32,786 bases of DNA, taken from Ruminococcus sp. UBA1409 (GTDB lineage: Bacteria > Bacillota > Clostridia > Oscillospirales > Ruminococcaceae). This document shows, piece by piece, positions 9,401 to 17,093 of the stretch. The stretch is from assembly GCA_002305045.1 (NCBI GenBank), contig DBPX01000012.1:1-32786 (forward strand). Reading direction: 5' to 3'. A program made the translations under genes and the position numbers. Numbering within the stretch: the first letter of the stretch is position 1; each line of letters opens with the position of its first letter. The notes under the pieces were generated by a model. The model searched no databases and was not told where the DNA came from. It worked only from the letters and a program-made list of their open reading frames with translations.

Positions 9401-12400
9401 TCCCCAAAAGCCACTGGCTGAGGCTATCAAGAATTTATCTGAGCCGTGGCTTTTACAGCGGAGTGGCGTCCTACTGCGGGACGATGTTTGAGTATTTCAT
9501 GCCGGAGCTGTTTTTAAGGAGTCCCAAGGGCTCGCTGTTTGAGGAGAGCCTATGCTACGCACTTTGGTGCCAGAGGCTCTACGCTAAAGAGAAAAAAAGA
9601 CCCTTCGGAATCTCCGAGAGCGGCTTTTACGCCTTTGACAGCTCTCTTTCCTACAGATATATGGCTCACGGAGTGCCGAATACGGGAATTAAGCGGGGCT
9701 TGGAGCTTGATTATGTGGTGTCCCCGTACTCAACCTATATATCCCTTGGCTACTCGAAAAAGGCTGGGATGGAGAATCTCAGGCGGCTCAAGGAGTACGG
9801 AATGTACTCAGGCTACGGCTTCTACGAGGCTCTTGACTTCACCGCCCCGGACTCCCAGGACGGTCCTAAAATCGTAAGGAGCTATATGGCTCACCATGTC
9901 GGGATGAGCATAATTGCCTGCCTCAACATCCTCACCGACGGCATAATGCAAAAAAGATTTCAAAGGGACATAAGGGTAAGGGGAGCCGGTCAGCTTCTTG
10001 ACGAGAGGGTGAGCCTTGATAAAAGCGTATACGAAAATATCCGCCTAAGACCCAAAACGCCGAGCGAGCCGGATATCGCAGGCGAGACGGAGTGCATAGG
10101 CGAGGCCTCGGTATTTTCTCCCAGGACAAAGCTAATCTCAAACGGCGAGTATACCCTTGTTCTTACGGACACCGGGCTTTCCTTGGGGATATATCGGGGG
10201 AAGGATGTCTACGCCAGGACCTATGACAGCGCCTGCCGCCCAAGAGGGGCGTTTTTCGGCTTCGGCTATAACGGCAGGGCAAGAGCCTTTTCGTGTCTTG
10301 GAGCAAACGAGGGTCCCATGGCTGAGTTTACAGACGGCAGCGTCAGGTATTACTGCGAGCTTGACGGAGTAAGCGCCGGGATGAGGGCGGCACTTCACGG
10401 CACGCTTCCCTGTGAGCTTAGAAGCTTTGCCTTTGAGAATACGGGCGGCGGACCTGCGCCGGTGAGCATATACGCATACCTTGAGCCCACCCTTCTTGAT
10501 AGCAAAGAGGAAATCTCGCATCCCGCCTACAAGAGGATGTTTGTAAGGCCGGAGGTAGACCCTGCCAGGCAGATAGTCACCGTCACCCGCTCCGACCTTG
10601 ACGGCTCCAAGAAAATATATCTTGCCATAGGCTTTATAGAGGAGACCGAGCTTACCGTATCCTTTGACCGTGAGGAGGTGCTTTCAAGACCCTTGGGGGT
10701 TTTAGGGCTTTTTGACTCTCCCGAGAGCATAAAAGGCTCGCTCATCTCAGAGCCTGACCCCTGCGTTTTCATAAGGGCAAGGCTTACCGTCCCGCCAAGG
10801 ACCTCGGGTCAGGCGAATATGTTTTTAGTCTGCGCCGGAAGCCGTGAGGAGCTTTACAACAGCGTGGACAGCCTAAGGCGGCGCAAGCCGGAGGAGGTAA
10901 AGGGGACGGCAACCGTAGGCTCCAGGCTTGCGGACAGGCTTGCGGCAAACATTCTTTTTAATCCCCAGTCCGGCAGGATAAGAAAAAAAGTCGGGGAGGG
11001 CTCTAGGCTTCCCATGAGGTCTCTTTGGGAGCTGTCCTTATCCTATGACCTCCCGCTCATTCTTTTGAGTCTCGGAGGGACGGCTGACCAAAGGCTTCTA
11101 AGGGCGTATTTTCAGGCGTACAGACTACTCACGGCAGGAGGAATAGCCGTTCAGATGGCTGTTTTGTACGACGACAGGGGAGACTACAACAGGGAGCGGC
11201 ACAGGCTCATCTCCCTTATAGCAAGGGAGGAGGGCGTCGACGGCTGTCTTTACTCCTCCGGAGGGATAATCCCGATTGAAAAGGGGGAGGTAAGAGAGGA
11301 GCTAATAGCCCTTGTCGAGGAGTACGCCTGCCATATAGCAAAAAACGAGCCGATAATCGGCTGGGAGGATATAAAAGCCTCCCGGATGATAAAAATAAGG
11401 GATTCAAGCCCTCAAGGTGTGGAAATAGAGCTTCCAGTAGCCCAGGGAGGCTTCCTGGGGGAGAGCTATGTGATAAATCAAAGACCCAGACTGCCCTGGT
11501 GCCATGTCCTTTCCTCCAGACAGTTCGGGACCCTTGTGTCCGACATATCGCTTGGCTTCAGCTACGCCTTTAATTCAAAGGAGACAAGGCTCACTCCCTG
11601 GGACAACGACAGCTCCCGTGACAATATCGGCGAGCGTCTGATTCTAAGGAAAAACGGGGTCTTTACCGACCTTGTATGCGGCTCTGCGGCGGTATTTTCC
11701 CCGTATGAGGCAAAATATCTTTCCGCCGGGGAGGGCTTTAGCGCCAGCACCGTTGTGGAGGTCTCCTCAAGGGGGCTTTGCAAGAGGATAACCGTCAGCC
11801 TGAGCCTAGACGGCGAGGCGGAGCTTGCCTATTACACCGAGCCGTGCTTCGGGGAGGGAAGGCTGGGCTCAAGGATGCTGAGCGTTGAAAAGCTGGATGG
11901 CAGTCTGGTTATCCACGGCGGAGAGGGAGACGGCGGGTACAGCTCAATTTCGTGCAGCAAGGAATGTATATTCGTGACCGAGCGAAGAGGCTTTTATACC
12001 GGCGACTGGCGTGAGACAAGGACCTCGGAGGATATCTGCGCCGCCGCCGTCGTAAGGCTTGAGGGCGAGTGCAGACTGGAGTTTTATCTTAGCTACGGGA
12101 TGTGCGCAAGGTCGGCTGTCATGATGCCCGGGCTTTTTTCAAAGCAGGAGGACACCGCCGAAAGACCGAAAAGGCTGTATTGCCAGGACCCGCTAGTCTC
12201 ACCGCTTGTAAACTGCTGGCTAAGATATCAGACGCTTCACGCCAGGCTCTGGGCAAGAGCGGGCTTTTACCAGTGCTCCGGCGCATACGGCTTCAGGGAC
12301 CAGCTACAGGACGCCATGTGTATCTGCGAGGAGAATCCGTCCGAGCTGAAGGCGATGATTCTAAGAAGCTGTATGTCCCAGTTTGAGGAGGGGGATGTTT

Positions 12401-13473
12401 TGCACTGGCGGCATATCCTCCCCGGGAAAAGACCCTTGGGGATTAGGACGAAAATCTCCGACGACAGGCTCTGGCTGCCTATTGCGGTCTGCCAGTATGT
12501 AATGACCACCGGGGACTACGGGATTTTAGGCTTAAGGACTCGCTATGCCTGCGGCTTAGAGCTTGGTGCCGGCAGCGAAAGCTGCGGGGAGTATTACCAC
12601 ACATCAAAAAGAGAGAGCGTTTACCGCCACTGCGTCAGGGCGATAGACTCCTCCCTGAATAAAACCGGCGCCCACGGTCTTATGCTTATCGGCACCGGGG
12701 ACTGGAACGACGGCTTTAACCGTCTCGGAGCGATGGGAAGGGGAGAGTCGGTCTGGCTGACCGAGTTTTTCATCCTCGTTCTAAAGAGGTTTTCCTCCCT
12801 CATCGGGGACGCCGTCGACAGGGGAGAGCTTGATAAAAGCGAGCTTTCCTATTCCCGTGAGCTTACCAAGCGCCGCAGGGAGATGACCGAATCGCTGTTA
12901 AAAAACGGCAGGGCGAAAAGGTGGTATCTAAGAGCCTACGCCGACGACGGCACTCCGATTGGCGTTGAGGACTCCCCCTGCTGTGAGATAGACTCTATAG
13001 CGCAGTCCTTTGCGGAGTTTGCCGGTCCGTTTGACAGGGAGTTTACCCGCCGTGCGCTATACGAGGCGTATGAGCGGCTTGTCGACTCGAAAAGGGGAGT
13101 CGTAAAGCTGTTTGCGCCCTATTTCACCCCCGATTTCAAGCCGGAGGCAGGATATATCCAGAGCTATCCTCCCGGACTGAGGGAAAACGGCGGTCAGTAC
13201 ACCCACGCCGGGGTCTGGCTGGGGATGGCTCTTCTGAGAGCTGGTCTTACAAAAGAGGCGGACGCTGTGCTTGACGCAATAAATCCCTTGAAGCGCTCGG
13301 CTGACGGCGGCTATGAGAGATACAAAACCGAGCCGTACTATATCGCCGGGGATGTCTACGCCAACAAAAACTGCTACTCAAGAGGCGGCTGGTCGATATA
13401 CACAGGCTCCGCCGGCTGGTACTACAGAGCACTCCGGGAGCGTCTGGGAGGAGCGGGGGAGAGCGCAATATAG
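6475..13473 (+). CDS. cyclic beta-1,2-glucan synthase (GT84 + GH189-type + GH94 modules)
   Basis: A 2332-residue membrane enzyme that would polymerise glucose from UDP-glucose into a beta-1,2 chain, trim it and cyclise it, as known for ChvB/NdvB. Residues ~220-275 carry transmembrane helices. The GT84 domain follows: acidic pair DID at 430-432, YDMESSDFWQ, FCGKGLISVDA, LSHDILEGEL near 539 and RWIRGDTQ near 575. More helices lie at ~605-760. The transglycosylase (GH189-type) module at ~775-1150 shows WLPPDN, HRTSPTNIGMY, LYNWYDT, YVSSVDSGNL, VSPYSTY and MAHHVGMS. The GH94 phosphorylase-like module at ~1890-2320 has FYQCSGAYGFRDQLQD, DVLHWRH, TKISDDRLWLP and GTGDWNDGFNRLG with the conserved Asp. 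It is somewhat shorter than rhizobial homologues. GAAAGG precedes the ATG by 9 nt. No partner gene is adjacent; the last 35 nt of the gene are repeated downstream. Confidence 0.92.
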   Translation: MSKAVSSVRVRSWARSKGRSLGSAYKAICTSPSGAELDSCEEIFLDGYTAVFSLCDILLRYRGEGIVCGELSFRVLKALRESGTDGLDRIISSCEPEPSFLEAEYLMESVCLLALKGICSALKERDKDKMRDYIRLSYLILGHDWERLSSGLNPVAAVLEGCLEYSGSSSYTKSVYRISCFRLAKREGRDPKELAKMLLRELSGEEKSLASLLGLERAGARGCLAAFYGAGLVLLSALLSALAGISLGEPFAALFLAVPMLIGIKPVWEIIFSALSRSGPLLSLEPSGITVRKTRCAVVLSALIDGPESAELIYERLYSLYAHNRREGIYYLALCDLPAEQSREVYSDRAALSSLEEAIKRLNKELGGSFCAIVRKREYQKTQDEYMGRERKRGAILEAAGYLKSGTGDFYFSSGEISELVGIKYILAVDIDTEPYLGSVDELLGIILHPANSPVIKEGRVIKGFGILAPRLVTRLKDSILGAFSMAKGGIGSVSGYDMESSDFWQEVFGRASFCGKGLISVDALIACTSWLPEDRILSHDILEGELTGCAYAGGTIFTEGFPGSPSSYYKRLDRWIRGDTQNLRLLFLARLDCLAKIKLLDNLIRAVAPASVLAAMYLSFLIYPAAGSAVSLLALLGYLFPQLLGLFRSVLAGGASPRSFFTGIISRSALWLLQLLCQTVLLCLDAAASLRAVLLSAKRMITKRGLLDWTTSLAAEGSGRGLGLYYAAEALSLLLLASPAALVRLWAAFFSLMPVFIALGGSRRSDESPKRLDYRDTRELSSQLGNMWRLFDDYVTEEESWLPPDNIQLAPVYKICHRTSPTNIGMYMLSVLAACDRRLITPSAMRKRLSGLVFSLERMEKYHGNLYNWYDTRTLEPCPNPYVSSVDSGNLVCSMVALKEGLKEYYSEEPELCHVVKRLNQLIDSTELSVFFDSARGLMAIGLDPATGCLSPSRYDFLMSEARLTSFFAIASGQVPKSHWLRLSRIYLSRGFYSGVASYCGTMFEYFMPELFLRSPKGSLFEESLCYALWCQRLYAKEKKRPFGISESGFYAFDSSLSYRYMAHGVPNTGIKRGLELDYVVSPYSTYISLGYSKKAGMENLRRLKEYGMYSGYGFYEALDFTAPDSQDGPKIVRSYMAHHVGMSIIACLNILTDGIMQKRFQRDIRVRGAGQLLDERVSLDKSVYENIRLRPKTPSEPDIAGETECIGEASVFSPRTKLISNGEYTLVLTDTGLSLGIYRGKDVYARTYDSACRPRGAFFGFGYNGRARAFSCLGANEGPMAEFTDGSVRYYCELDGVSAGMRAALHGTLPCELRSFAFENTGGGPAPVSIYAYLEPTLLDSKEEISHPAYKRMFVRPEVDPARQIVTVTRSDLDGSKKIYLAIGFIEETELTVSFDREEVLSRPLGVLGLFDSPESIKGSLISEPDPCVFIRARLTVPPRTSGQANMFLVCAGSREELYNSVDSLRRRKPEEVKGTATVGSRLADRLAANILFNPQSGRIRKKVGEGSRLPMRSLWELSLSYDLPLILLSLGGTADQRLLRAYFQAYRLLTAGGIAVQMAVLYDDRGDYNRERHRLISLIAREEGVDGCLYSSGGIIPIEKGEVREELIALVEEYACHIAKNEPIIGWEDIKASRMIKIRDSSPQGVEIELPVAQGGFLGESYVINQRPRLPWCHVLSSRQFGTLVSDISLGFSYAFNSKETRLTPWDNDSSRDNIGERLILRKNGVFTDLVCGSAAVFSPYEAKYLSAGEGFSASTVVEVSSRGLCKRITVSLSLDGEAELAYYTEPCFGEGRLGSRMLSVEKLDGSLVIHGGEGDGGYSSISCSKECIFVTERRGFYTGDWRETRTSEDICAAAVVRLEGECRLEFYLSYGMCARSAVMMPGLFSKQEDTAERPKRLYCQDPLVSPLVNCWLRYQTLHARLWARAGFYQCSGAYGFRDQLQDAMCICEENPSELKAMILRSCMSQFEEGDVLHWRHILPGKRPLGIRTKISDDRLWLPIAVCQYVMTTGDYGILGLRTRYACGLELGAGSESCGEYYHTSKRESVYRHCVRAIDSSLNKTGAHGLMLIGTGDWNDGFNRLGAMGRGESVWLTEFFILVLKRFSSLIGDAVDRGELDKSELSYSRELTKRRREMTESLLKNGRAKRWYLRAYADDGTPIGVEDSPCCEIDSIAQSFAEFAGPFDREFTRRALYEAYERLVDSKRGVVKLFAPYFTPDFKPEAGYIQSYPPGLRENGGQYTHAGVWLGMALLRAGLTKEADAVLDAINPLKRSADGGYERYKTEPYYIAGDVYANKNCYSRGGWSIYTGSAGWYYRALRERLGGAGESAI

Positions 13474-13993
13474 TATCAAGGGGACACCTAGAGTATTCAC
13501 GGGGACACCCCGAACGGGTTTCCCCGTGGACCTTTTCCTGCATCCGTACTTCTCGCACGGACTCCCTGGCGGTCGTCTCGTACAATCGTACGGATATATG
13601 TGTTTTTTGGTCAAAGGGGCTTCGACCAAAAAACCTATTAGAAGCAGCTTGAAATCGCTTTAAAATAGCGAGATTTTAAGAAAAGCTGCAATTTTACCCG
13701 GCGTAGCGTCTGGGAGGAGCGGGGGAGAGCGCAATATAGTATCACGGGGACACCCAGAGTATTCACGGGGACACCCCGAACGGGTTTCCCCGTGGGCCTT
13801 TTCCTGCATCCGTACTTCTCGCACGGACTCCCTGGCGGTCGTCTCGTACAATCGTACGGATATATGTGTTTTTTGGTCAAAGGGGCTTCGACCAAAAAAC
13901 CTATTAGAAGCAGCTTGAAATCGCTTTAAAATAGCGAGATTTTAAGAAAAGCTGCAATCTTACCCGGCGTAGCGTCTGGGAGGAGCGGGGGAG
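13439..13993. repeat. tandem 266-bp duplication, two full units and a partial third
   Basis: The same 266-bp unit starts with AGCGTCTGGGAGGAGC at 13439, 13705 and 13971. Reading the two full units side by side I find four differences, about 98.5% identity. Unit 1 begins inside the glucan synthase gene, so units 2 and 3 carry extra copies of its 3' end; the third stops after about 23 nt. Each unit holds hairpins: CACGGGGA/TCCCCGTG, ATCCGTAC/GTACGGAT, the terminator-like TTTTTTGGTC/GACCAAAAAA, and GCAGCTT/AAGCTGC enclosing TCGCT/AGCGA. The open frames inside the units are not convincing genes. The high identity indicates a recent local event. Confidence 0.9.
13608..13633 (+). terminator. terminator-like hairpin downstream of the glucan synthase (also in repeat unit 2)
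   Basis: GTTTTTTGGTC and GACCAAAAAAC flank a short GC-rich loop in repeat unit 1, and the same structure recurs 266 bp later. The T-run sits on the 5' arm, so its efficiency as a plus-strand terminator is uncertain. Confidence 0.4.
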
Positions 13994-14078
13994 TATCACG
14001 GGTCTTTGCACTAAGCCGCACATCAGTACAGCTCGCCGTCAGGCGCCCCTCCCTCCCACAAAGCTAAGCTGCCCCACA

Positions 14079-14240
14079 TATGCAAAGTGAGCCGCCACGG
14101 CCAAGGCCGTGGCGGAGTGATTGCCGGCTGGCGGGTAGTATATCCTCCTACCGTAGCTTAGTAGGCGTGCGGGCGTCAGGCTCCTGTGAAGTCAAGCCGG
14201 CAATCCCTTAGTCAGCATCGCTGACAGCTCACTTTGCATA
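14079..14240. repeat. structured intergenic element, copy B
   Basis: It has the same architecture as copy A with different bases in the stems. The closing stem is TATGCAAAGTGAGC (14079-14092) with GCTCACTTTGCATA (14227-14240), 14 perfect pairs. Hairpin 1 is GCCACGGCCAAGGCCGTGGC (14094-14113). Arm 2 is closed by GATTGCCGGCT/AGCCGGCAATC (14119-14129 with 14195-14205), and hairpin 3 by GTCAGC/GCTGAC (14211-14225). Shared unpaired motifs are TGTGAAG and CAATCCCT ahead of hairpin 3. It again lies between convergent genes (glucan synthase side and sigF). Just upstream, at 14031-14040, the string GCTCGCCGTC also matches copy A and may be a decayed fragment. Confidence 0.7.
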
Positions 14241-14276
14241 AGCCTGCCTCCTTATCAAACTTCAGGAGTGGGATAT

Positions 14277-14315
14277 AAATTCGCCGCAGGCGAATTTTAT
14301 TTGCCGTAGGCGAAT
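14277..14315 (-). terminator. paired hairpins after sigF
   Basis: Two consecutive hairpins, AAATTCGCC/GGCGAATTT (14277-14297) and ATTTGCC/GGCGAAT (14299-14315), lie 18 nt past the sigF stop. There is only a weak T-run, so termination is plausible but not certain. Confidence 0.4.
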
Positions 14316-14333
14316 ACAACTCTCTTATTGTCC

Positions 14334-15044
14334 TTATGACAGCAGCTCCGCCTTTAGCTGCTCTAACAGCTTTTTTTCCCGCCTTGAGACCTGAACCTGC
14401 GTCATTCCAAGGCGGGAGGCGGTCTTTTGCTGGGTCAGGCAGAGATAGAATCTCAGATAAATTAGCAGCCTGTCCCTTTTGTCAAGACGGTGAATAAGCT
14501 GTCTCAGTGCGATTTTGTCGGTGATTTTGAGGTCGGGAGGGTCTACGGGAAGCTCAAGCTGACCCGATTTTTCATCCCCGTCCTGCAAGGAAAGACTCAA
14601 AACCGGCTGTCCGGCGGAGATTGCCTCGCTGACCTCCTGACGGTCAAGGCCGCTTGCTGTCGCCAGCTCGTCCAATGTGGGAGGTCTGCCGTTTTCGTGC
14701 TCGAAGCTCTCCTGGAGTCTTGAAAGCAGCATCGAGCGCTCCTTTATAAGCCGGGAGACCTTTACCGTCCCGCCGTCCCTGAAAAGCCTGCGTATCTCGC
14801 CTAGGATAACCGGGACGGCATAGGTAGAAAAGCGCACCCCCTTTGATGGGTCGAACGCCCTTACCGCCTTTAAAAGCCCGACGCAGCCTGCGCTGTACAG
14901 CTCCTCGTACTCTATCCCCCTGCCCCGAAATCTTGCGGCGCAGAGCCTCACAAGCCCGAGGTTTTCCTCTACAGACGGCTTTTCCTCGGACTCAAAGAGG
15001 CTGTTTTTCTGAAAGTCCTCCCGTGGTCTTTCCTCAGTGCGCAT
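14334..15044 (-). CDS. sigF: sporulation sigma factor SigF (SpoIIAC)
   Basis: A 236-residue sigma-70 family protein that directs early forespore transcription after asymmetric division. Region 2 is clear (ENLGLVRLCAARF, EELYSAGCVGLLKAV, FDPSKGVRFSTYA), region 3 spans about residues 95-150 (PPTLDELATASGL), and region 4 ends in a helix-turn-helix (LTQQKTASRLGMTQVQVSRREKKLL, near the C-terminus). It is the last gene of spoIIAA-spoIIAB-sigF and its ATG overlaps the end of spoIIAB by 11 bp, indicating translational coupling. AAGGA lies 7 nt upstream. SigB/SigG-type paralogues share these motifs, but the operon context fixes the assignment. Confidence 0.95.
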   Translation of the reverse strand: MRTEERPREDFQKNSLFESEEKPSVEENLGLVRLCAARFRGRGIEYEELYSAGCVGLLKAVRAFDPSKGVRFSTYAVPVILGEIRRLFRDGGTVKVSRLIKERSMLLSRLQESFEHENGRPPTLDELATASGLDRQEVSEAISAGQPVLSLSLQDGDEKSGQLELPVDPPDLKITDKIALRQLIHRLDKRDRLLIYLRFYLCLTQQKTASRLGMTQVQVSRREKKLLEQLKAELLS

Positions 15045-15495
15045 ATTCCATCCTTGATTTTATCCTTTTTCTCAGGACGACGGTGGTGCCTGCTCCGGGA
15101 CGGCTTTTGACCTCTACGCTGTCGCACAGGCTCTCCATGACCGAAAAGCCCAGCCCGGAGCGCTCCTCCCCCGGCAGGGAGGTGTACATAGGCTCCATCG
15201 CCTGCCTGATGTCGGCTATTCCGCAGCCTTTGTCCTTTATTTTTATGTATATTACGCCGGAGCCGTAGGCTCTTATGGTAAGCTCAATCGGTCCTACGCT
15301 GTCTCGGTAGGCGTGGACTATGCAGTTGGTGACAGCCTCGCTCACCGAGGTCTTTATGTCGTTTAGCTCGTCCAGCCTTGGGTCAAACAGGGAGACAAAG
15401 CTGCTTACTAGGCTCCTTGCCAGTTTTTCGTTGACCGACAGCGAGGGCAGCGTTGCGCTCAGCTCGTTTATCGGAGAGAGCTTTGGTCTTGGCAT
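15034..15495 (-). CDS. spoIIAB: anti-sigma F factor SpoIIAB
   Basis: A 153-residue GHKL-type serine kinase that holds SigF inactive and phosphorylates SpoIIAA. The ATP-binding elements are present: N-box SEAVTNCIVHAY (E53, N57, H61), G1 box DKGCGI (D88) and G2 box ERSGLGFSVM (about 111-120), then SRPGAGTTV near the C-terminus. Length matches the family. AAGGAT lies 8 nt before the ATG. It is 28 nt downstream of spoIIAA and overlaps sigF. Confidence 0.96.
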   Translation of the reverse strand: MPRPKLSPINELSATLPSLSVNEKLARSLVSSFVSLFDPRLDELNDIKTSVSEAVTNCIVHAYRDSVGPIELTIRAYGSGVIYIKIKDKGCGIADIRQAMEPMYTSLPGEERSGLGFSVMESLCDSVEVKSRPGAGTTVVLRKRIKSRMEYAH

Positions 15496-15523
15496 AGGGA
15501 TTCATCCTTTCTGTGTATATATT

Positions 15524-15832
15524 TTACTTTATCTTCACATACCTGTCGATTTTAGCCATCAGCATAACCCGCCTGATGTAATCGGGGAGGTTTACAAGCT
15601 CCAGCTCCCCTCTTAGCCGCCTCATGGTGTTGAGCCTTCCCATTACAAGACCGACCCCGGAGCTGTCCATAAAGCCGACCTTTTCAAAGTCCAGCCTTAA
15701 AAGCCTGGGACGGCTGTCGTTTATGGCAGTCTCGATGTCGGTGCGGAGCCATGCTGCGCTGTGATGGTCTATCTCTCCGGTGAGGGCGGCGGTCATCACG
15801 CCGTCGGAGTCGGTTGTTATATATACAGCCAC
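15524..15832 (-). CDS. spoIIAA: anti-anti-sigma F factor SpoIIAA
   Basis: A 102-residue STAS-domain protein that, when unphosphorylated, displaces SigF from SpoIIAB. The phosphorylation site is conserved as FMDSSGVGLVMGR with Ser58 at the same position as in Bacillus subtilis, and LTGEIDHHSA forms the preceding strand. The start is a GTG at 15832 with AGGAGG 8 nt upstream. First gene of the operon; a TATACT and an adjacent palindrome lie upstream at 15864-15882, but I see no clear SigH promoter. Confidence 0.95.
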   Translation of the reverse strand: MAVYITTDSDGVMTAALTGEIDHHSAAWLRTDIETAINDSRPRLLRLDFEKVGFMDSSGVGLVMGRLNTMRRLRGELELVNLPDYIRRVMLMAKIDRYVKIK

Positions 15833-15863
15833 TTACTCGTCCTCCTTTTTTATCCTTTTTAAA

Positions 15864-15882
15864 AGTATAGCCTGTCACAGGC
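15864..15882 (-). promoter_or_regulatory. candidate spoIIA -10 box with adjoining palindrome
   Basis: On the minus strand TATACT (15864-15869) abuts the 13-nt palindrome GCCTGTCACAGGC (15870-15882), which would fall in the spacer. No good -35 or SigH-type GAAT box was found. Function is inferred from position only. Confidence 0.3.
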
Positions 15883-15947
15883 GGCGGATTATGGGGAAAG
15901 CTGTCCGGGGGTCCTCAAAAAATATAAAAAAATTTTTTTCTAACCTA

Positions 15948-15975
15948 TTGACAAAATGAAAAAATCGGGTATACT
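15948..15975 (+). promoter_or_regulatory. sigma-A promoter of the hrcA-grpE-dnaK-dnaJ operon
   Basis: TTGACA (15948-15953) and TATACT (15970-15975) are 16 nt apart, directly upstream of the CIRCE operator, so the start site would lie in or beside the operator. Confidence 0.88.
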
Positions 15976-15980
15976 ATATC

Positions 15981-16007
15981 TTAGCACTCAAGATAAATGA
16001 GTGCTAA
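15981..16007 (+). promoter_or_regulatory. CIRCE operator (HrcA binding site)
   Basis: TTAGCACTC, a 9-nt spacer, then GAGTGCTAA: an exact match to the CIRCE inverted repeat. HrcA bound here would block the promoter at 15948-15975 until heat stress inactivates it. Confidence 0.98.
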
Positions 16008-16049
16008 CACTTTGAAACAATAACTGCTAATTCTTGCGGAGGTTAAACG

Positions 16050-17093
16050 ATGGACGACAGGAAGATGAAAATTCTTGCGGCAGTTGTGGATGAGTATATA
16101 AGGACCGGGGAGCCGGTCGGCTCCAAGGCGATAATGAGCTGCATAAACGCCTCCAGCGCAACGATAAGGAACGAGATGGCGGAGCTTGAGAAGCAGGGCT
16201 ATCTGGAGCAGCCGCACACCTCTGCGGGGAGAATTCCCACCTACAGCGGCTACAGGCTTTATGTCGACCAGCTTTTAGAGACCAACCCGCTTTCAGAGGA
16301 GGAAAGGCAGCTTATATCAAGGATGCTGCCCGAGAACGAATACTCCGAGGAGAGGCTTGTCAAGTCGGCGTCTACGGCGCTTGCAAAGCTCACCAGCTGC
16401 GCCACCTTCGTATCGAGCGAGAACCCGAGGTTTTCGGTCATCTCGAAGGTCGAGGTCATTCCCACAGGCAAGCGGCTGTATGTGCTTTTGATGATAACCT
16501 CAACCGGCAAAATCAAAAACCGCACCTGCAGGCTGGAGCTTGATTTGACCGACGAGCAGCTAGAGAGCTTTACCGGGTTCGTAAAGGAGCATCTTGAGGG
16601 CGTGCCGGTGGATGTATTGAGCGACGAGATGCTTGAAAAGCTCCAGACGGCGATGGGTACCTACCTTCTGGCGATGTCCCCGCTGGTTCAGGGTCTGTTC
16701 GATATGTCTAGGGAGATAAAAAAGAGGGACATAGATGTCAGCGGGGCGAAGAACCTAATCGGCTGCAAGGAGATAGACCAGCACGAGCTTATGAGCTTCA
16801 TAGACGACAGCGAGGGTCTTATGAGGCTTGTAGACGATAGCTTCAGCGGAATCCATGTCGTCTTTTCGGAGGAGAACGACAGCTTCCTTGTCAGCAACAC
16901 AAGCCTTGTCAGCTCGAATTTCCTAAAGGACGGCAAGGTGGCAGGGCATCTTGGAGTCATCGGCCCGATGAGGATAGACTACAAGAAGATAATTCCCTAT
17001 GTGGAATTTTTCACCGAGAGGATATCCGAGATACTCTCCTCCAACGAGAACATTATTAATGAAGAATACGAGGATAACGAAGATGCAGAGTAA
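16050..17093 (+). CDS. hrcA: heat-inducible transcription repressor HrcA
   Basis: A 347-residue repressor of class I heat-shock genes. The N-terminal winged helix is typical (YIRTGEPVGSKAI, SSATIRNEMAELEKQGYLEQPHTSAGRIPT), followed by the GAF-like and dimerisation parts (VFSEEN near 270, GVIGPMRIDYKKIIPYVEFF near the end). GGAGG lies 7 nt before the ATG. As first gene of the operon behind CIRCE it represses its own expression. Its last codons overlap the grpE start. Confidence 0.97.
   Translation: MDDRKMKILAAVVDEYIRTGEPVGSKAIMSCINASSATIRNEMAELEKQGYLEQPHTSAGRIPTYSGYRLYVDQLLETNPLSEEERQLISRMLPENEYSEERLVKSASTALAKLTSCATFVSSENPRFSVISKVEVIPTGKRLYVLLMITSTGKIKNRTCRLELDLTDEQLESFTGFVKEHLEGVPVDVLSDEMLEKLQTAMGTYLLAMSPLVQGLFDMSREIKKRDIDVSGAKNLIGCKEIDQHELMSFIDDSEGLMRLVDDSFSGIHVVFSEENDSFLVSNTSLVSSNFLKDGKVAGHLGVIGPMRIDYKKIIPYVEFFTERISEILSSNENIINEEYEDNEDAE

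Noticed and set aside
13378..13895. Minus-strand frames of 60-85 residues in the 266-bp repeat
   Set aside because: They recur because the DNA is duplicated, cross the palindromes, start without good ribosome binding sites and read as low-quality protein.
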